Assembly: GCA_029865345.1 (NCBI GenBank)
Contig: JAOUHD010000009.1
Span: forward strand, 1-45,589
Source of the DNA: Nitrospira sp.
GTDB lineage: Bacteria; Nitrospirota; Nitrospiria; Nitrospirales; Nitrospiraceae
Direction: 5' to 3'
Length of the DNA stretch: 45,589 nt
A model generated the notes under the pieces. It was not told the DNA's origin. It saw only the letters and a program-made list of their open reading frames with translations, and ran no database searches. Position numbers and translations under genes: made by a program. Numbering within the stretch: position 1 is the stretch's first letter; every line of letters starts with the position of its first letter. Positions 1 through 9,305 of the stretch are shown piece after piece.

Positions 1-1
1 C

Positions 2-136
2 CCCACCATGACCGAATCGGACCTTGAACTCCTGGTCAATGATGCGCTGGAGAAGGGGTTGCGAGCGGAGGCTGGGCGCCGACCGGATGGTCCGATCAGA
101 CAGAGAGAGGAAGTAATCGAAAATCCTAACAGCTGA
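2..136 (+). CDS. C-terminal end of a gene entering from the left, or a short ORF from ATG at 8 (MTESDLELLVNDALEKGLRAEAGRRPDGPIRQREEVIENPNS)
   Basis: Open frame from the window edge to TGA at 134-136; no recognised domain. Confidence 0.3.
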   Translation, partial: PTMTESDLELLVNDALEKGLRAEAGRRPDGPIRQREEVIENPNS

Positions 137-149
137 CCCGGTAGAAGTA

Positions 150-470
150 ATGGAGGAATCCATGGACAGTGAGAAATGTGGGATCGATCCGATTAAGATT
201 CAAACCATACGGAACTGCCTAGAAAAGCAATTTATAGGCGTAACGTTCAGTCAGAAGATCAGGCCGACGTTTATCTTTCACAGCGGCGTCGAGAAGCAGT
301 CTTGGCACCTGGTCTTTAACGAGCAGTTTTTAGTTAACCACGGATCTATCGAGGAGTTGGCGCATTTTGTAGAGAGCAAGGTGATCTCGAAGGTCCTCAA
401 GAATCCAGGGAAACGAATTCAAATTTCGAAGTTTGGAGACATCACTGTCGAAGAGAAAAATCCATCGTAG
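150..470 (+). CDS. Hypothetical protein, 106 aa
   Basis: ORF track; ATG-initiated, not overlapped by a better ORF. Confidence 0.5.
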   Translation: MEESMDSEKCGIDPIKIQTIRNCLEKQFIGVTFSQKIRPTFIFHSGVEKQSWHLVFNEQFLVNHGSIEELAHFVESKVISKVLKNPGKRIQISKFGDITVEEKNPS

Positions 471-611
471 GTTTACAGCGGCTTGACAGCAATGCGCTTA
501 GATTGACACGCGTATGCTACCGAATGGCATCTGTCACCGACAGAACATCGACAGCCAAACTGACTGGGAGATGCGAATGTTGGTACCACACCGTCAACCC
601 ACGAGGACATC

Positions 612-839
612 ATGATCAACTACCAGCAACAGGTACCATTCCAACGGTTACTGGTTCGATTTGTCTCGACTTCCACGCCGATCGAACGGCATCTGCTGGC
701 CGGCAAGCAGCTCACGGAGACCGAACGTGATCTGATCTATAACACGGTACTCATCCTTCAAGCGGCGTTAGAAGTGTGGCAGAGAAAGCACAGCAGACCT
801 CCGCGGAAAACACGTCGTCATGATCATGAGTGGTCATGA
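612..839 (+). CDS. Small hypothetical protein, 75 aa
   Basis: ORF track; plausible composition, but overlaps another short ORF. Confidence 0.35.
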   Translation: MINYQQQVPFQRLLVRFVSTSTPIERHLLAGKQLTETERDLIYNTVLILQAALEVWQRKHSRPPRKTRRHDHEWS

Positions 840-890
840 CGCTGGCGGGAGCCAAAGGCTTTGGTACCGGGCGTTTCGAGACCCCTCGTC

Positions 891-1106
891 CTAGCCTGCA
901 TTATTCATGACGGGTCGTAACGAAACCGCCAAGACGCCAGGCGAGACGGGCGTGCGGAGCACCGAGAAGCCGAGGCATACTTGAAACAGTATGTTGAGGT
1001 TACGAGGGACGAGCCCGCCTGCTGGCCGCGCAAAGCATGCGGCCACGCTTATCGCAGCGGCGTATCGGCGGTTGCAGTAGAAACGCTCATGAATAATGCA
1101 GGCTAG
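891..1106. mobile_element. MITE-like non-autonomous element with terminal inverted repeats
   Basis: Perfect 20-bp inverted repeat ctagcctgcattattcatga (891-910) / tcatgaataatgcaggctag (1087-1106); outer CTAG on both sides could be a 4-bp target duplication; interior non-coding. Confidence 0.6.
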
Positions 1107-1189
1107 TCCAATGCCAGTGCGCGATCAGAGACGGTTACAAAGGAGCAGATGTTCCAGCAGCTCACCGCAATCGTTCACAGGAGTCAACC

Positions 1190-1747
1190 ATGAAGACAAG
1201 TATCTCGATGCTCGTGAGCACATGCTTGCTTACCCTGGCAGGTTGCGCAGGAATAGAGTCGAAGCAGCCCCTTCAAACTGTGGCGTCGGTGGACCTCGCC
1301 CGTTACGCCGGGACCTGGTATGAGATTGCCCGGCTCCCGATGTGGTTTCAGCGCCACTGCATCGATTCAAAGGCCATCTATACGATTCGTCCTGATAGCA
1401 AGATCGGCGTGCATAACGAATGCGTGACCGATGCCGGTGGGCTCGATCAAGTCGACGGCATCGCGACGATAGTGGATACCAAGACGAATGCGAAACTGGC
1501 CGTCACGTTCGACAATTTCTTCGCGCGGCTTGTCGGTCCCTCCAGGGACGGCAACTATTGGATCCTCGATCTCGATCCGGATTACCAGACGGCTCTTGTG
1601 GGCACACAGGACCGCCGCTACCTCTGGATGCTCTCCCGCAATCCACACCTCGACGAAGCGACCTACCAGCTCATGGTCGGGAAAGCCCAGCAGCTCGGTT
1701 TTCCCGTTTCAGACTTGATCCGAGCCAAACGCAGCTCGTCCAGGTAA
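1190..1747 (+). CDS. blc: Lipocalin family lipoprotein (Blc-like)
   Basis: Signal peptide with lipobox (LTLAGC), lipocalin motif YAGTWYEIARLP, C-terminal YLWMLSRNPHLDEATY. Confidence 0.9.
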   Translation: MKTSISMLVSTCLLTLAGCAGIESKQPLQTVASVDLARYAGTWYEIARLPMWFQRHCIDSKAIYTIRPDSKIGVHNECVTDAGGLDQVDGIATIVDTKTNAKLAVTFDNFFARLVGPSRDGNYWILDLDPDYQTALVGTQDRRYLWMLSRNPHLDEATYQLMVGKAQQLGFPVSDLIRAKRSSSR

Positions 1748-1828
1748 CGGCCGTGATGCACGTAGACTGTCCAGTTGACACTCGCCTCTCCTCCACGTAG
1801 GGTTTCTCCGTTTCCGATCGAGAGGTAC

Positions 1829-2398
1829 ATGCTTCATGAGGATCGCTCCGCCGTGGACTGGTTATTACTGATCGCCTTCCTCGTTGTGCTCATCATCAGT
1901 GGCGCGGGAACTGTCGCACTGTATAAATTCGTCGGCAAGATTAGGCATGAGTTTCAACAGCATCAACCGGCGCTTCGCATCACCAACATGTCCGTTATGA
2001 ACGCTGCAGAGGTGGTCACGCTGACGCCTGAGGTGGAAAACATGGGCCCTGGAGTAGCCCATGATTGCATCGTTCAATTGGCAGGATGGGAAGGTAGCTT
2101 TGCGGTCAAAAGTATTCATCCCGACGGCCCTCGCTATCAACGCCACGCAGTTCCCATCGTCCTTGACCACAAGGCGCCGATCCGCTTGAAACTGATGAGC
2201 CGATGCTCTCTGCGATTAGCGTATCGCGACCGCTGGGAACAACGGTATGAGTGTTGGTACCCCGTCACTCAGATCAAGAATGTGAGGAGCGCTCTCTATG
2301 ACATTCAGATCGACCTCGCTCACCCGGAACTGACAGAGCCGCATCCGTCGTTTAGGACAATGTGGAAGCTGGTTCGCCAAACTTACACGAATGACTGA
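1829..2398 (+). CDS. Membrane-anchored hypothetical protein
   Basis: N-terminal hydrophobic helix WLLLIAFLVVLIISGAGTVALYKFV; ATG at 1829 preferred over the ORF-track start. Confidence 0.6.
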   Translation: MLHEDRSAVDWLLLIAFLVVLIISGAGTVALYKFVGKIRHEFQQHQPALRITNMSVMNAAEVVTLTPEVENMGPGVAHDCIVQLAGWEGSFAVKSIHPDGPRYQRHAVPIVLDHKAPIRLKLMSRCSLRLAYRDRWEQRYECWYPVTQIKNVRSALYDIQIDLAHPELTEPHPSFRTMWKLVRQTYTND

Positions 2399-2591
2399 TA
2401 CGAACTCTGGGCCAACGCTCACGAGCCGTGCATCAGACGGAGACATCGCCGCACGCCCTTGCATTCCCGATTTCCGAATCGTACCATTTCTACGGTGCTG
2501 TCACGGGGTGTTGTTGTGTCTCTTCGGAAGCCCTGTAAGATGTTGGTATGCTGTTCGACTGACACACATAATCGATGAAGGAGGAAACTCG

Positions 2592-3008
2592 ATGCCACCT
2601 ATTCAAATCGATCCTATTGTAAAAATCACAAAGACCGATGAGGAATGGAAGAAACAACTGTCGCCTGCCGCCTATCGTGTCTTGCGGCACGAAGATACAG
2701 AGAGAGCATTCGTGAACCCCCTGCATGACAACCATGAGTCAGGGATCTATTATTGCGCCGGCTGTGACTTGCCGCTCTTCTCATCCGAACACAAATTCGA
2801 CAGCCGTACCGGTTGGCCCAGCTTCTGGCAGCCGATCGATCAACGCGTGATCGAGACGCGAACCGATTCCCAATTCTTCATGTCCAGAACGGAAGTTCAT
2901 TGCGCGCGATGTGAGGGCCACCAGGGCCACGTGTTTAAAGATGGGCCGAGGCCCACCGGCCTGCGGTACTGCATCAATGGTGTAGCGTTGAAATTCGTGG
3001 CCGGCTGA
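2592..3008 (+). CDS. msrB: Peptide-methionine (R)-S-oxide reductase MsrB
   Basis: CxxC zinc motifs (YYCAGCDLPL, HCARCEGHQGHVF), GWPSFW, catalytic RYCINGVALKF; ATG at 2592 after a GGAGG-like RBS. Confidence 0.95.
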   Translation: MPPIQIDPIVKITKTDEEWKKQLSPAAYRVLRHEDTERAFVNPLHDNHESGIYYCAGCDLPLFSSEHKFDSRTGWPSFWQPIDQRVIETRTDSQFFMSRTEVHCARCEGHQGHVFKDGPRPTGLRYCINGVALKFVAG

Positions 3009-3151
3009 TCGGTCCAACTCGTTACCATCTTCCTCTCGATTAGATGGTTTTTCGGCCACCAGAGCACAGTACTGCGGCCGGAGCCCCACTGGCACTCCTC
3101 AGCCCATTCACGGTACAATCACGGCCCACGGATCATCAAGGCAACGTTGCG

Positions 3152-4432
3152 ATGTTCTCCCGCATACTACCGTACACATTTCTTGGACTGGCTCCGGTGC
3201 TTCTTTCGTGCAGTGAGTCATCCAGCCTATTCAGCTCGAAAACCTCCCCTTGTTCTCTTTTGACAGTTGCAGACGTGGAACGGGTGCTTGGAGAACCAGT
3301 TCAGGAAGGGACTCTGGCTGATCCAACAACCTGTATCTTCAAAGCCCACCGGAATGCGGGAAATGCCGTCACGGTCCAGCTTGACAAGACCCCTGGTGCG
3401 GACCGGCGGGTATGGTTCAATAAAGAGCGTCTGCGCCGTGACAGCCATCTTATTCCAGGCCTGGGCGATGGAGCGGTGCGAATTGACGCCTCTCCGACCC
3501 TGTCCCGGCTGACCTTCATGCATGGAGACGCGTTTGTGACCGTGATCGTTTCTTCGACCCAACAGAAACAACTCGATGAATCGGTCACCCAATTGAGCAG
3601 GACCGCCGCAACCCGATACGGCGCATCCTTGACGGCCACGCTCCCTCCCTCCGCCCCACCCTTCATGTCTGGCCGTGGAACCCACACTGAGACCGTCGCT
3701 CCACCGGCCCCCGTCACGCTCACACAAACGCTTCCTGGCCCGTCAGGTGCACAGGTCGGACCCAAAAAAGCGACGTCGTTTGATCCGACGAGCCTGGTCG
3801 GAACCTGGCATACGCATCTCACACAGGGGACGACTCAGCACGACATGCTCCTCATCATTCAACCCAATCTCACGTGGTCACTCTCATCCATGATGCAGTT
3901 TGACGGAATTTTGAACGCTGAAGCAGGTCTGTGGTCACTCGAGCGAGCCAACACGTTCAAGGGCCTTGGATGGAAAGGGACCTACCGCAAGGCGATGCCC
4001 AAATCCTTCGCGACTACCGGCAGTGTTCAGGCAACCTGGACAAGACTCTCGATCGATCAAAATCCCGTGCGCATTCCAGCTGAGCTCTGGAAATTCCGAC
4101 GCGACGCCACCAGCGTACCGGTATTTCAACTCAAGACCGTTGATTCTGATCTCGTCGGCCAATGGGAAGGATCCGGCACCTATGCCGGAGGTTCCGCCGC
4201 CTTCGTGTGGATCATCAAACCCTCCGCCGCGACCGATCTGCTGATTGTCAATACGCTCCGAGGGACCGTGCACACCAAAGATGGCATCCCACAACTCCAA
4301 CCTGTTCAAAAGCAACACCAACGCGTCAGCGTCATCGCCTTCCATGACCGAGGATTTACCACGGCCGATGGGAAGACCAACCTCCGATGGACCAAAGTTC
4401 GTTCTGAACCGACGGAAGACCGTCAACTTTAG
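3152..4432 (+). CDS. Hypothetical lipoprotein
   Basis: Signal peptide and lipobox (LAPVLLSCSES); long single ORF. Confidence 0.6.
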   Translation: MFSRILPYTFLGLAPVLLSCSESSSLFSSKTSPCSLLTVADVERVLGEPVQEGTLADPTTCIFKAHRNAGNAVTVQLDKTPGADRRVWFNKERLRRDSHLIPGLGDGAVRIDASPTLSRLTFMHGDAFVTVIVSSTQQKQLDESVTQLSRTAATRYGASLTATLPPSAPPFMSGRGTHTETVAPPAPVTLTQTLPGPSGAQVGPKKATSFDPTSLVGTWHTHLTQGTTQHDMLLIIQPNLTWSLSSMMQFDGILNAEAGLWSLERANTFKGLGWKGTYRKAMPKSFATTGSVQATWTRLSIDQNPVRIPAELWKFRRDATSVPVFQLKTVDSDLVGQWEGSGTYAGGSAAFVWIIKPSAATDLLIVNTLRGTVHTKDGIPQLQPVQKQHQRVSVIAFHDRGFTTADGKTNLRWTKVRSEPTEDRQL

Positions 4433-4478
4433 CGATCCCATCTTTGGTCGCGTAGCCTTTCGAAAAGGATGCCCTCTC

Positions 4479-5372
4479 ATGGCAGACACAAAAGCTCGCA
4501 TCGGATTCGTCGGTATAGGTCGGATGGGGGCCAATATGGCCAGGCGCCTAAAAGAACTCGGATACCACATCGCAGCAGTTCAGGATCGTCATGCCACCGC
4601 ATCGCAGTCGCTGGCACATGAACTGGACTCGGAAGCCGCCACGTCACCGGCGCGAGTTGCGGAAATATCCGATATCGTCATCACCGTCGTATCGGACGAC
4701 GCGGCAATGCGGGACATTTATTCGGAAATGGATTCGACCAGCCTGATGGCTCACGCGAAAGATCGACTGTTCATCAACTGTGCGACCCTTACGCCGGCAC
4801 TTCACATCGACATCGAACAGGCAGTTGAACGGCGGGGTGGTGCAGCCCTTGAAGCCTGTATGGCGAGCAGCATCACCCAAGCTCGGCAGGGCACTCTGTA
4901 TCTCATGTGTGGAGGCAAGCAGAAAGTGTTCAACCGGGCTCGCCCGGTGCTGGACAGCCTCGGTACGATAGTACGATATATCGGCCCAGCTGGAGAAGCA
5001 GCAACAGTCAAAGCGCTCGTGAACATGGTGATGAACAGCAATACCGCCGCGCTGGCCGAAGGGTTAGGACTGGGGAAGGCACTGGGAGTCGATCTGACTC
5101 TCCTGCGCGAGGTGTTCAGCCAGACCGGGGCTGCCTCGCGAGTATTGGAAACAGACGGAGAAGATATGCAGCTCCGTGCACACGACTGTTACTTTTCAGC
5201 AGCCCATGCCGCAAAAGACTCGGCCATCGCGCTCAACTTGGCCAAAGAGGCCGGCCTCTCGCTACCACTCGCACAGGCAACACTGAGCCAATATCGACGA
5301 TTGATTGAATTGGGCAAAGGTGATCTAGATAAATCTGCGATTGCCGAACTGACGTTTCCTGATCGCCTCTGA
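4479..5372 (+). CDS. NAD(P)-dependent oxidoreductase of the 3-hydroxyisobutyrate dehydrogenase family
   Basis: IGFVGIGRMGANMARRL Rossmann motif; central GPAGEAATVKALVNMVMNSNTAALAEGLGLG; C-terminal catalytic-domain motif AKDSAIALNLAKEAGLSLPLAQ. Confidence 0.9.
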   Translation: MADTKARIGFVGIGRMGANMARRLKELGYHIAAVQDRHATASQSLAHELDSEAATSPARVAEISDIVITVVSDDAAMRDIYSEMDSTSLMAHAKDRLFINCATLTPALHIDIEQAVERRGGAALEACMASSITQARQGTLYLMCGGKQKVFNRARPVLDSLGTIVRYIGPAGEAATVKALVNMVMNSNTAALAEGLGLGKALGVDLTLLREVFSQTGAASRVLETDGEDMQLRAHDCYFSAAHAAKDSAIALNLAKEAGLSLPLAQATLSQYRRLIELGKGDLDKSAIAELTFPDRL

Positions 5373-5681
5373 TTGCCAGTAACCTTCAGCTCATTGCAGG
5401 AATCTCGCTGTGCAAGGAAAGAGCACCGCTGTTCTCCAAACCCTACACTACGGTTCCTCACATATAACTGGTTGATATTCTGAATGTTGTGTCAGTCTCA
5501 TGGAAAATCAGACGATCCACTCGTTCTCTGCAGCCTTCACGGGTGAAAACGCTTGCACTCCGTGTGTCGAGCTAACAAACTGATTTCATTGGAAGATTTA
5601 GTTAATCTCTATTGGTACGGATGATGCCACATCTCCTTACGTAACATTTGGCCCACATGAGCCTTCAACCTGAAGGGCGTA

Positions 5682-5765
5682 ATGACGTATATCGTGGGAC
5701 TGTTATCGTTTGTACTGTTGTTTGCCCTGGGAGTCGGAGCTGCCTTCATCGTGACCAGCCTGTAA
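5682..5765 (+). CDS. Candidate 27-aa single-TM micropeptide (MTYIVGLLSFVLLFALGVGAAFIVTSL)
   Basis: ATG..TAA with an almost entirely hydrophobic product; weak purine-rich RBS upstream; too short for the ORF track. Confidence 0.3.
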   Translation: MTYIVGLLSFVLLFALGVGAAFIVTSL

Positions 5766-6034
5766 TGGCATGACTCAAGCAGGCAGCCCAATCATTCAGA
5801 AACCGATCGGCCAGAGTATCCATCGCAGACAGGTCGGCTCTCAGCTTGATGCTTACTTGAGGGCACTCAAAAGGATGCCTGATCTCTTTGTTGCCTGCTA
5901 TGCCAAGGAATTGGATCAGCGAAAGACCGAAGTGGAGAAGGTACGGAGGGACACCACAGCCCAACAAATGTCGGGGAGAGTCAACGGCGAGAATTACAGA
6001 ACACCCTCTCGACTCTTGACGTATCATCAAGCTG

Positions 6035-6610
6035 TTAGGTGAAGAACTGTCGAACCTGTTCCTGAGGGACACAACCGACGAGCAAATCCCCGTCCGGAGA
6101 CACGAGGAGGGGAACTCCATTTTGACCCGTTGCATGCCAAGCTGTTTCCCATTTCTGCGCAACGAGCTGGTTCTCCCCATCAACAATATCTTCAGTGAAA
6201 TATTCTCCCGCCAACTGCTTCAACACAAGCGGATCGGAAATATCTCGACCGTCGCACCAAAAGGCACGGTAGGTTCGCTGAACAAAGTCCATCCCGTACC
6301 GTAGATCCTTTCGCAAGAGCGCAACCGCTAGTTCAATCGCCGGCAGGGTATTGGGCTTCCCAGGCGGCAATGCAATTGGCAACCCCGGTGCCAATCTCTG
6401 CACCATCGCAACTTCGTGCCGCAATTCCGCTCCTAACGAGCCGTCCCATGGTTTCATGGGACGGGGCAACTGTGGTGCATGCTGAACCCCACGCCATTCG
6501 CACCGGCCAACCACACCCATCTCATGCAGCCGTTCATGCAGTGCATAACAGAATGGACAATTAAAATCGCTATAGAGCAGAAATCGATCGGATGCAGGAG
6601 TGGGATTCAT
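6035..6610 (-). CDS. DsbA-family thioredoxin-like oxidoreductase
   Basis: N-terminal LYSDFNCPFCYALHERL (CPFC), C-terminal cis-Pro segment GQNGVPLLVSPDGDLLVG. Confidence 0.85.
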   Translation of the reverse strand: MNPTPASDRFLLYSDFNCPFCYALHERLHEMGVVGRCEWRGVQHAPQLPRPMKPWDGSLGAELRHEVAMVQRLAPGLPIALPPGKPNTLPAIELAVALLRKDLRYGMDFVQRTYRAFWCDGRDISDPLVLKQLAGEYFTEDIVDGENQLVAQKWETAWHATGQNGVPLLVSPDGDLLVGCVPQEQVRQFFT

Positions 6611-6741
6611 GACGCCACTGTACCGAAGTGGCTAGATAGAGTCTACCCCTATATATACGGCTATAGAGCTTAGGAAAGTTCCGATGAATCAAAACTTTCA
6701 GACAGCAATCAGCCTAAACCGCTCCTCGATGTTTGATGGAA

Positions 6742-8676
6742 TCAGGAGTTGGCTTGTTGTAACAGTTCTCGAAGACTCGCACGAAGTATTGGCAACGTCA
6801 ATGGCTTCGTTATGACTTTATCCATCCCAGCTTGGTGACACTTCTGGGCATCTTCATCGGAGGCATGACCGGTGAGGGCCATGATGGGTAGATGGCTCAT
6901 CGTCCCATCCTCGCGAAGACGAATCTCTCTGGTGGCTTCATAGCCGTCCATATCCGGCATCTCACAATCCATCAACACGACGTCATACGTGGTTCGAGTG
7001 ATCGCTTCCACCGCTTCACGGCCCGTGCGAGCAATTTCGACATGACAACCGAGTTTCTGCAAATATTTACAGGCCACCACTTGATTGATCTCATTATCAT
7101 CCGCAACCAGTACTCGCAGAAGTCCAACCTGTTCTCCCATACTGCGTTGATCCGTTCCCAAAGAAGATGTGGAGCCATCCCGATGTATCGCGGGCAAAAG
7201 ATTGGTGGTGTAGGCGAATGTACTGCCCTGGCCAATCGAGCTCTCCACTGTAATGGCACCGCCCATCAGCTGGACAAGCTGATGACAGATCATGAGACCA
7301 AGTCCGGTTCCACCAAATTTTCTTGTAGTCGATGCATCGGCTTGTGCATAGGCCCGAAAGAGGCGTACCTGCTGTTCAGGTGTCATCCCAATACCGGTAT
7401 CCTGAATGCGCCACTGCAGAACGACTGAGTCCGATCCCTCAGTCCGTCCCTGTTTCAAGGAGACAGTGACCGTCACCCGTCCTCGTTCGGTAAACTTAAT
7501 CGCATTCCCAACAAGATTGAAAAGGATCTGTCTCAACCTGATCGGATCCCCTCGGAACTCCTCTGGTACATCGGGATCGATCTGCACTGAAACAGTAAGA
7601 CCTTTTCGGGAGGCCAACCCCTCCATTAATGTTGTCACGTCACAGATCAGTGATCCCAGATTCACATCGGCCACTTCCAACGTCATCTTGCCGGCTTCAA
7701 TTTTTGAAAAATCAAGAATGTCGTTCACCAACGTCAGTAACGCATCCGCAGAGCGATGCATTGTCTCGATGAGCTCCCGCTGCTGGTCAGTCAATGATGT
7801 GTCTTTAAGGAGCTGCGCGCACCCCAGTACCCCATTCATCGGAGTCCGAAGTTCATGGCTCATGGTGGCGAGAAAGATGTCCTTTGCCCGCGTCGACTCT
7901 TCAGCTGCTTCTTTCGCTCGACGCAAGGCCACATCGGACGTGATATCAAGCCCGTAGGCACGAACGAGTTTCAATTCCTCCAGGGGAAAAAGCGACCAGG
8001 CAATAACCCGATCAGCCACGACATGTTCAACCCGCATGAGAGCAGAATTGGTCGTGAGACATTCCTGCAACATGGCCGGTAGAACAGCCGGAAACATCAC
8101 TTCGATCCCGGCTTCGAGTAGCCCGCATTGAGCCATTACATTGAGCATGCCGGTGTTGGCATACAGCATGGCACCCGTCGCATCAAACTCCACAATAGGA
8201 TTCGGCGCATCCTCAGCCAGCCGTGCGGCGCGTTGCACATCTCTCTGAATCTCCATGGTATCGGTCAGATCACGGACCACGACCATGCCACCGACTAGTA
8301 CGCCCTGTTGGGTTTTGGGCCAGAACGAGAGCGAGAGCTCAAACTGAGTCCCATCCTCTCGATCCCAAAAGTGGGAAGGGATCACGACAAGCTCGCCGGT
8401 GTCCACCATCCGAGTGAATGGGCACTGGGCCACCTCACTCTCGCCAGACATGAAGCATCCAATAAGGTCGTGAAACCCCAACCCAATTACATCGCGTGTT
8501 TGCCCGACAAGTTGCTGGGCCACAGGATTCAGTAACAGTATGCGATTGTCGTGATCCAAGAAGAAGATGGCCTCCGGCACCGCTTCCAGGATAAGGCTCG
8601 TCTCCTCTCCTACCAGCAAACGTGATTTTTGGGTCTTGGATCGGGAATTAGAAGTTGAGGGATTAAAGGTAGACAT
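6742..8676 (-). CDS. Hybrid sensor histidine kinase (PAS-PAS-HisKA-HATPase-REC)
   Basis: H-box FLATMSHELRTPMNGVL, N-box LVGNAIKFTERG, G-box GGTGLGLMICHQL, receiver VVLMDCEMPDMDGYEATREIR. Confidence 0.95.
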   Translation of the reverse strand: MSTFNPSTSNSRSKTQKSRLLVGEETSLILEAVPEAIFFLDHDNRILLLNPVAQQLVGQTRDVIGLGFHDLIGCFMSGESEVAQCPFTRMVDTGELVVIPSHFWDREDGTQFELSLSFWPKTQQGVLVGGMVVVRDLTDTMEIQRDVQRAARLAEDAPNPIVEFDATGAMLYANTGMLNVMAQCGLLEAGIEVMFPAVLPAMLQECLTTNSALMRVEHVVADRVIAWSLFPLEELKLVRAYGLDITSDVALRRAKEAAEESTRAKDIFLATMSHELRTPMNGVLGCAQLLKDTSLTDQQRELIETMHRSADALLTLVNDILDFSKIEAGKMTLEVADVNLGSLICDVTTLMEGLASRKGLTVSVQIDPDVPEEFRGDPIRLRQILFNLVGNAIKFTERGRVTVTVSLKQGRTEGSDSVVLQWRIQDTGIGMTPEQQVRLFRAYAQADASTTRKFGGTGLGLMICHQLVQLMGGAITVESSIGQGSTFAYTTNLLPAIHRDGSTSSLGTDQRSMGEQVGLLRVLVADDNEINQVVACKYLQKLGCHVEIARTGREAVEAITRTTYDVVLMDCEMPDMDGYEATREIRLREDGTMSHLPIMALTGHASDEDAQKCHQAGMDKVITKPLTLPILRASLRELLQQANS

Positions 8677-8881
8677 GATGCGCGAGTCTGGATTGTTTTA
8701 GCTCTCCAATCTATCGGTCGAACGGGGATCCGTCTGTAGTATGGATTGGCACGATTCCTGGAGTACGGTAGGGGATGCAGTCGGTTGGTAGCGGTTGATA
8801 CGCAGACCACTCCGTAGCTTAAGTTCTTCCTGGACAAACCGATAAGATTCGCGACAAGGCGTACTAGATCATCCAACGGAG

Positions 8882-9241
8882 GTGTCTATGATATCCGCCA
8901 TACACACCGCATTCTCAGGCCTGGCTGCCTTCGGCAAACAGATCGAGGTCGTTGCACACAATATCGCCAACGTCAATACGGACGGGTTCAAGAAATCCAA
9001 AACGGAGTTCGTCGAAATTCCTAGCGGTGGGGTCCTCCCTGTAGTTGAGAAAGATGACTCCTCCGGCCCAACGGTTCTTCGTGACACCAATGGCAATCAG
9101 ACCATGGTCGAGCTCTCGAATGTCGATCTTGGTGAGGAAGCGGTGCAGCAGATCCTGGCTCAACGGAGCTTTGAAGCAAACCTCCAAACCTTACGAGCAG
9201 GAGATGCGTTGCTCGGCAGTATCCTGGACATCAAGAAGTAG
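8882..9241 (+). CDS. Minimal flagellar basal-body rod protein (FlgC/FlgG-like termini only), 119 aa
   Basis: N-terminal AHNIANVNTDGFKKSK rod motif and C-terminal QRSFEANLQTLRAGDALLGSILDIKK; GTG start. Confidence 0.8.
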   Translation: MSMISAIHTAFSGLAAFGKQIEVVAHNIANVNTDGFKKSKTEFVEIPSGGVLPVVEKDDSSGPTVLRDTNGNQTMVELSNVDLGEEAVQQILAQRSFEANLQTLRAGDALLGSILDIKK

Positions 9242-9305
9242 CAGGGGCTTTACCAAGAAATACCGGGCATAGCATTCACGGCTGCCACTATGCTATGTCG
9301 AGCCC

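Noticed and set aside
503-730. ORF 503-730
   Set aside because: Overlaps 612-839 in another frame, low-complexity composition, no RBS evident.
5746-6186. ORF 5746-6186 minus and ORF 5770-6042 plus
   Set aside because: They overlap one another and the DsbA-like gene end; no motif supports either.
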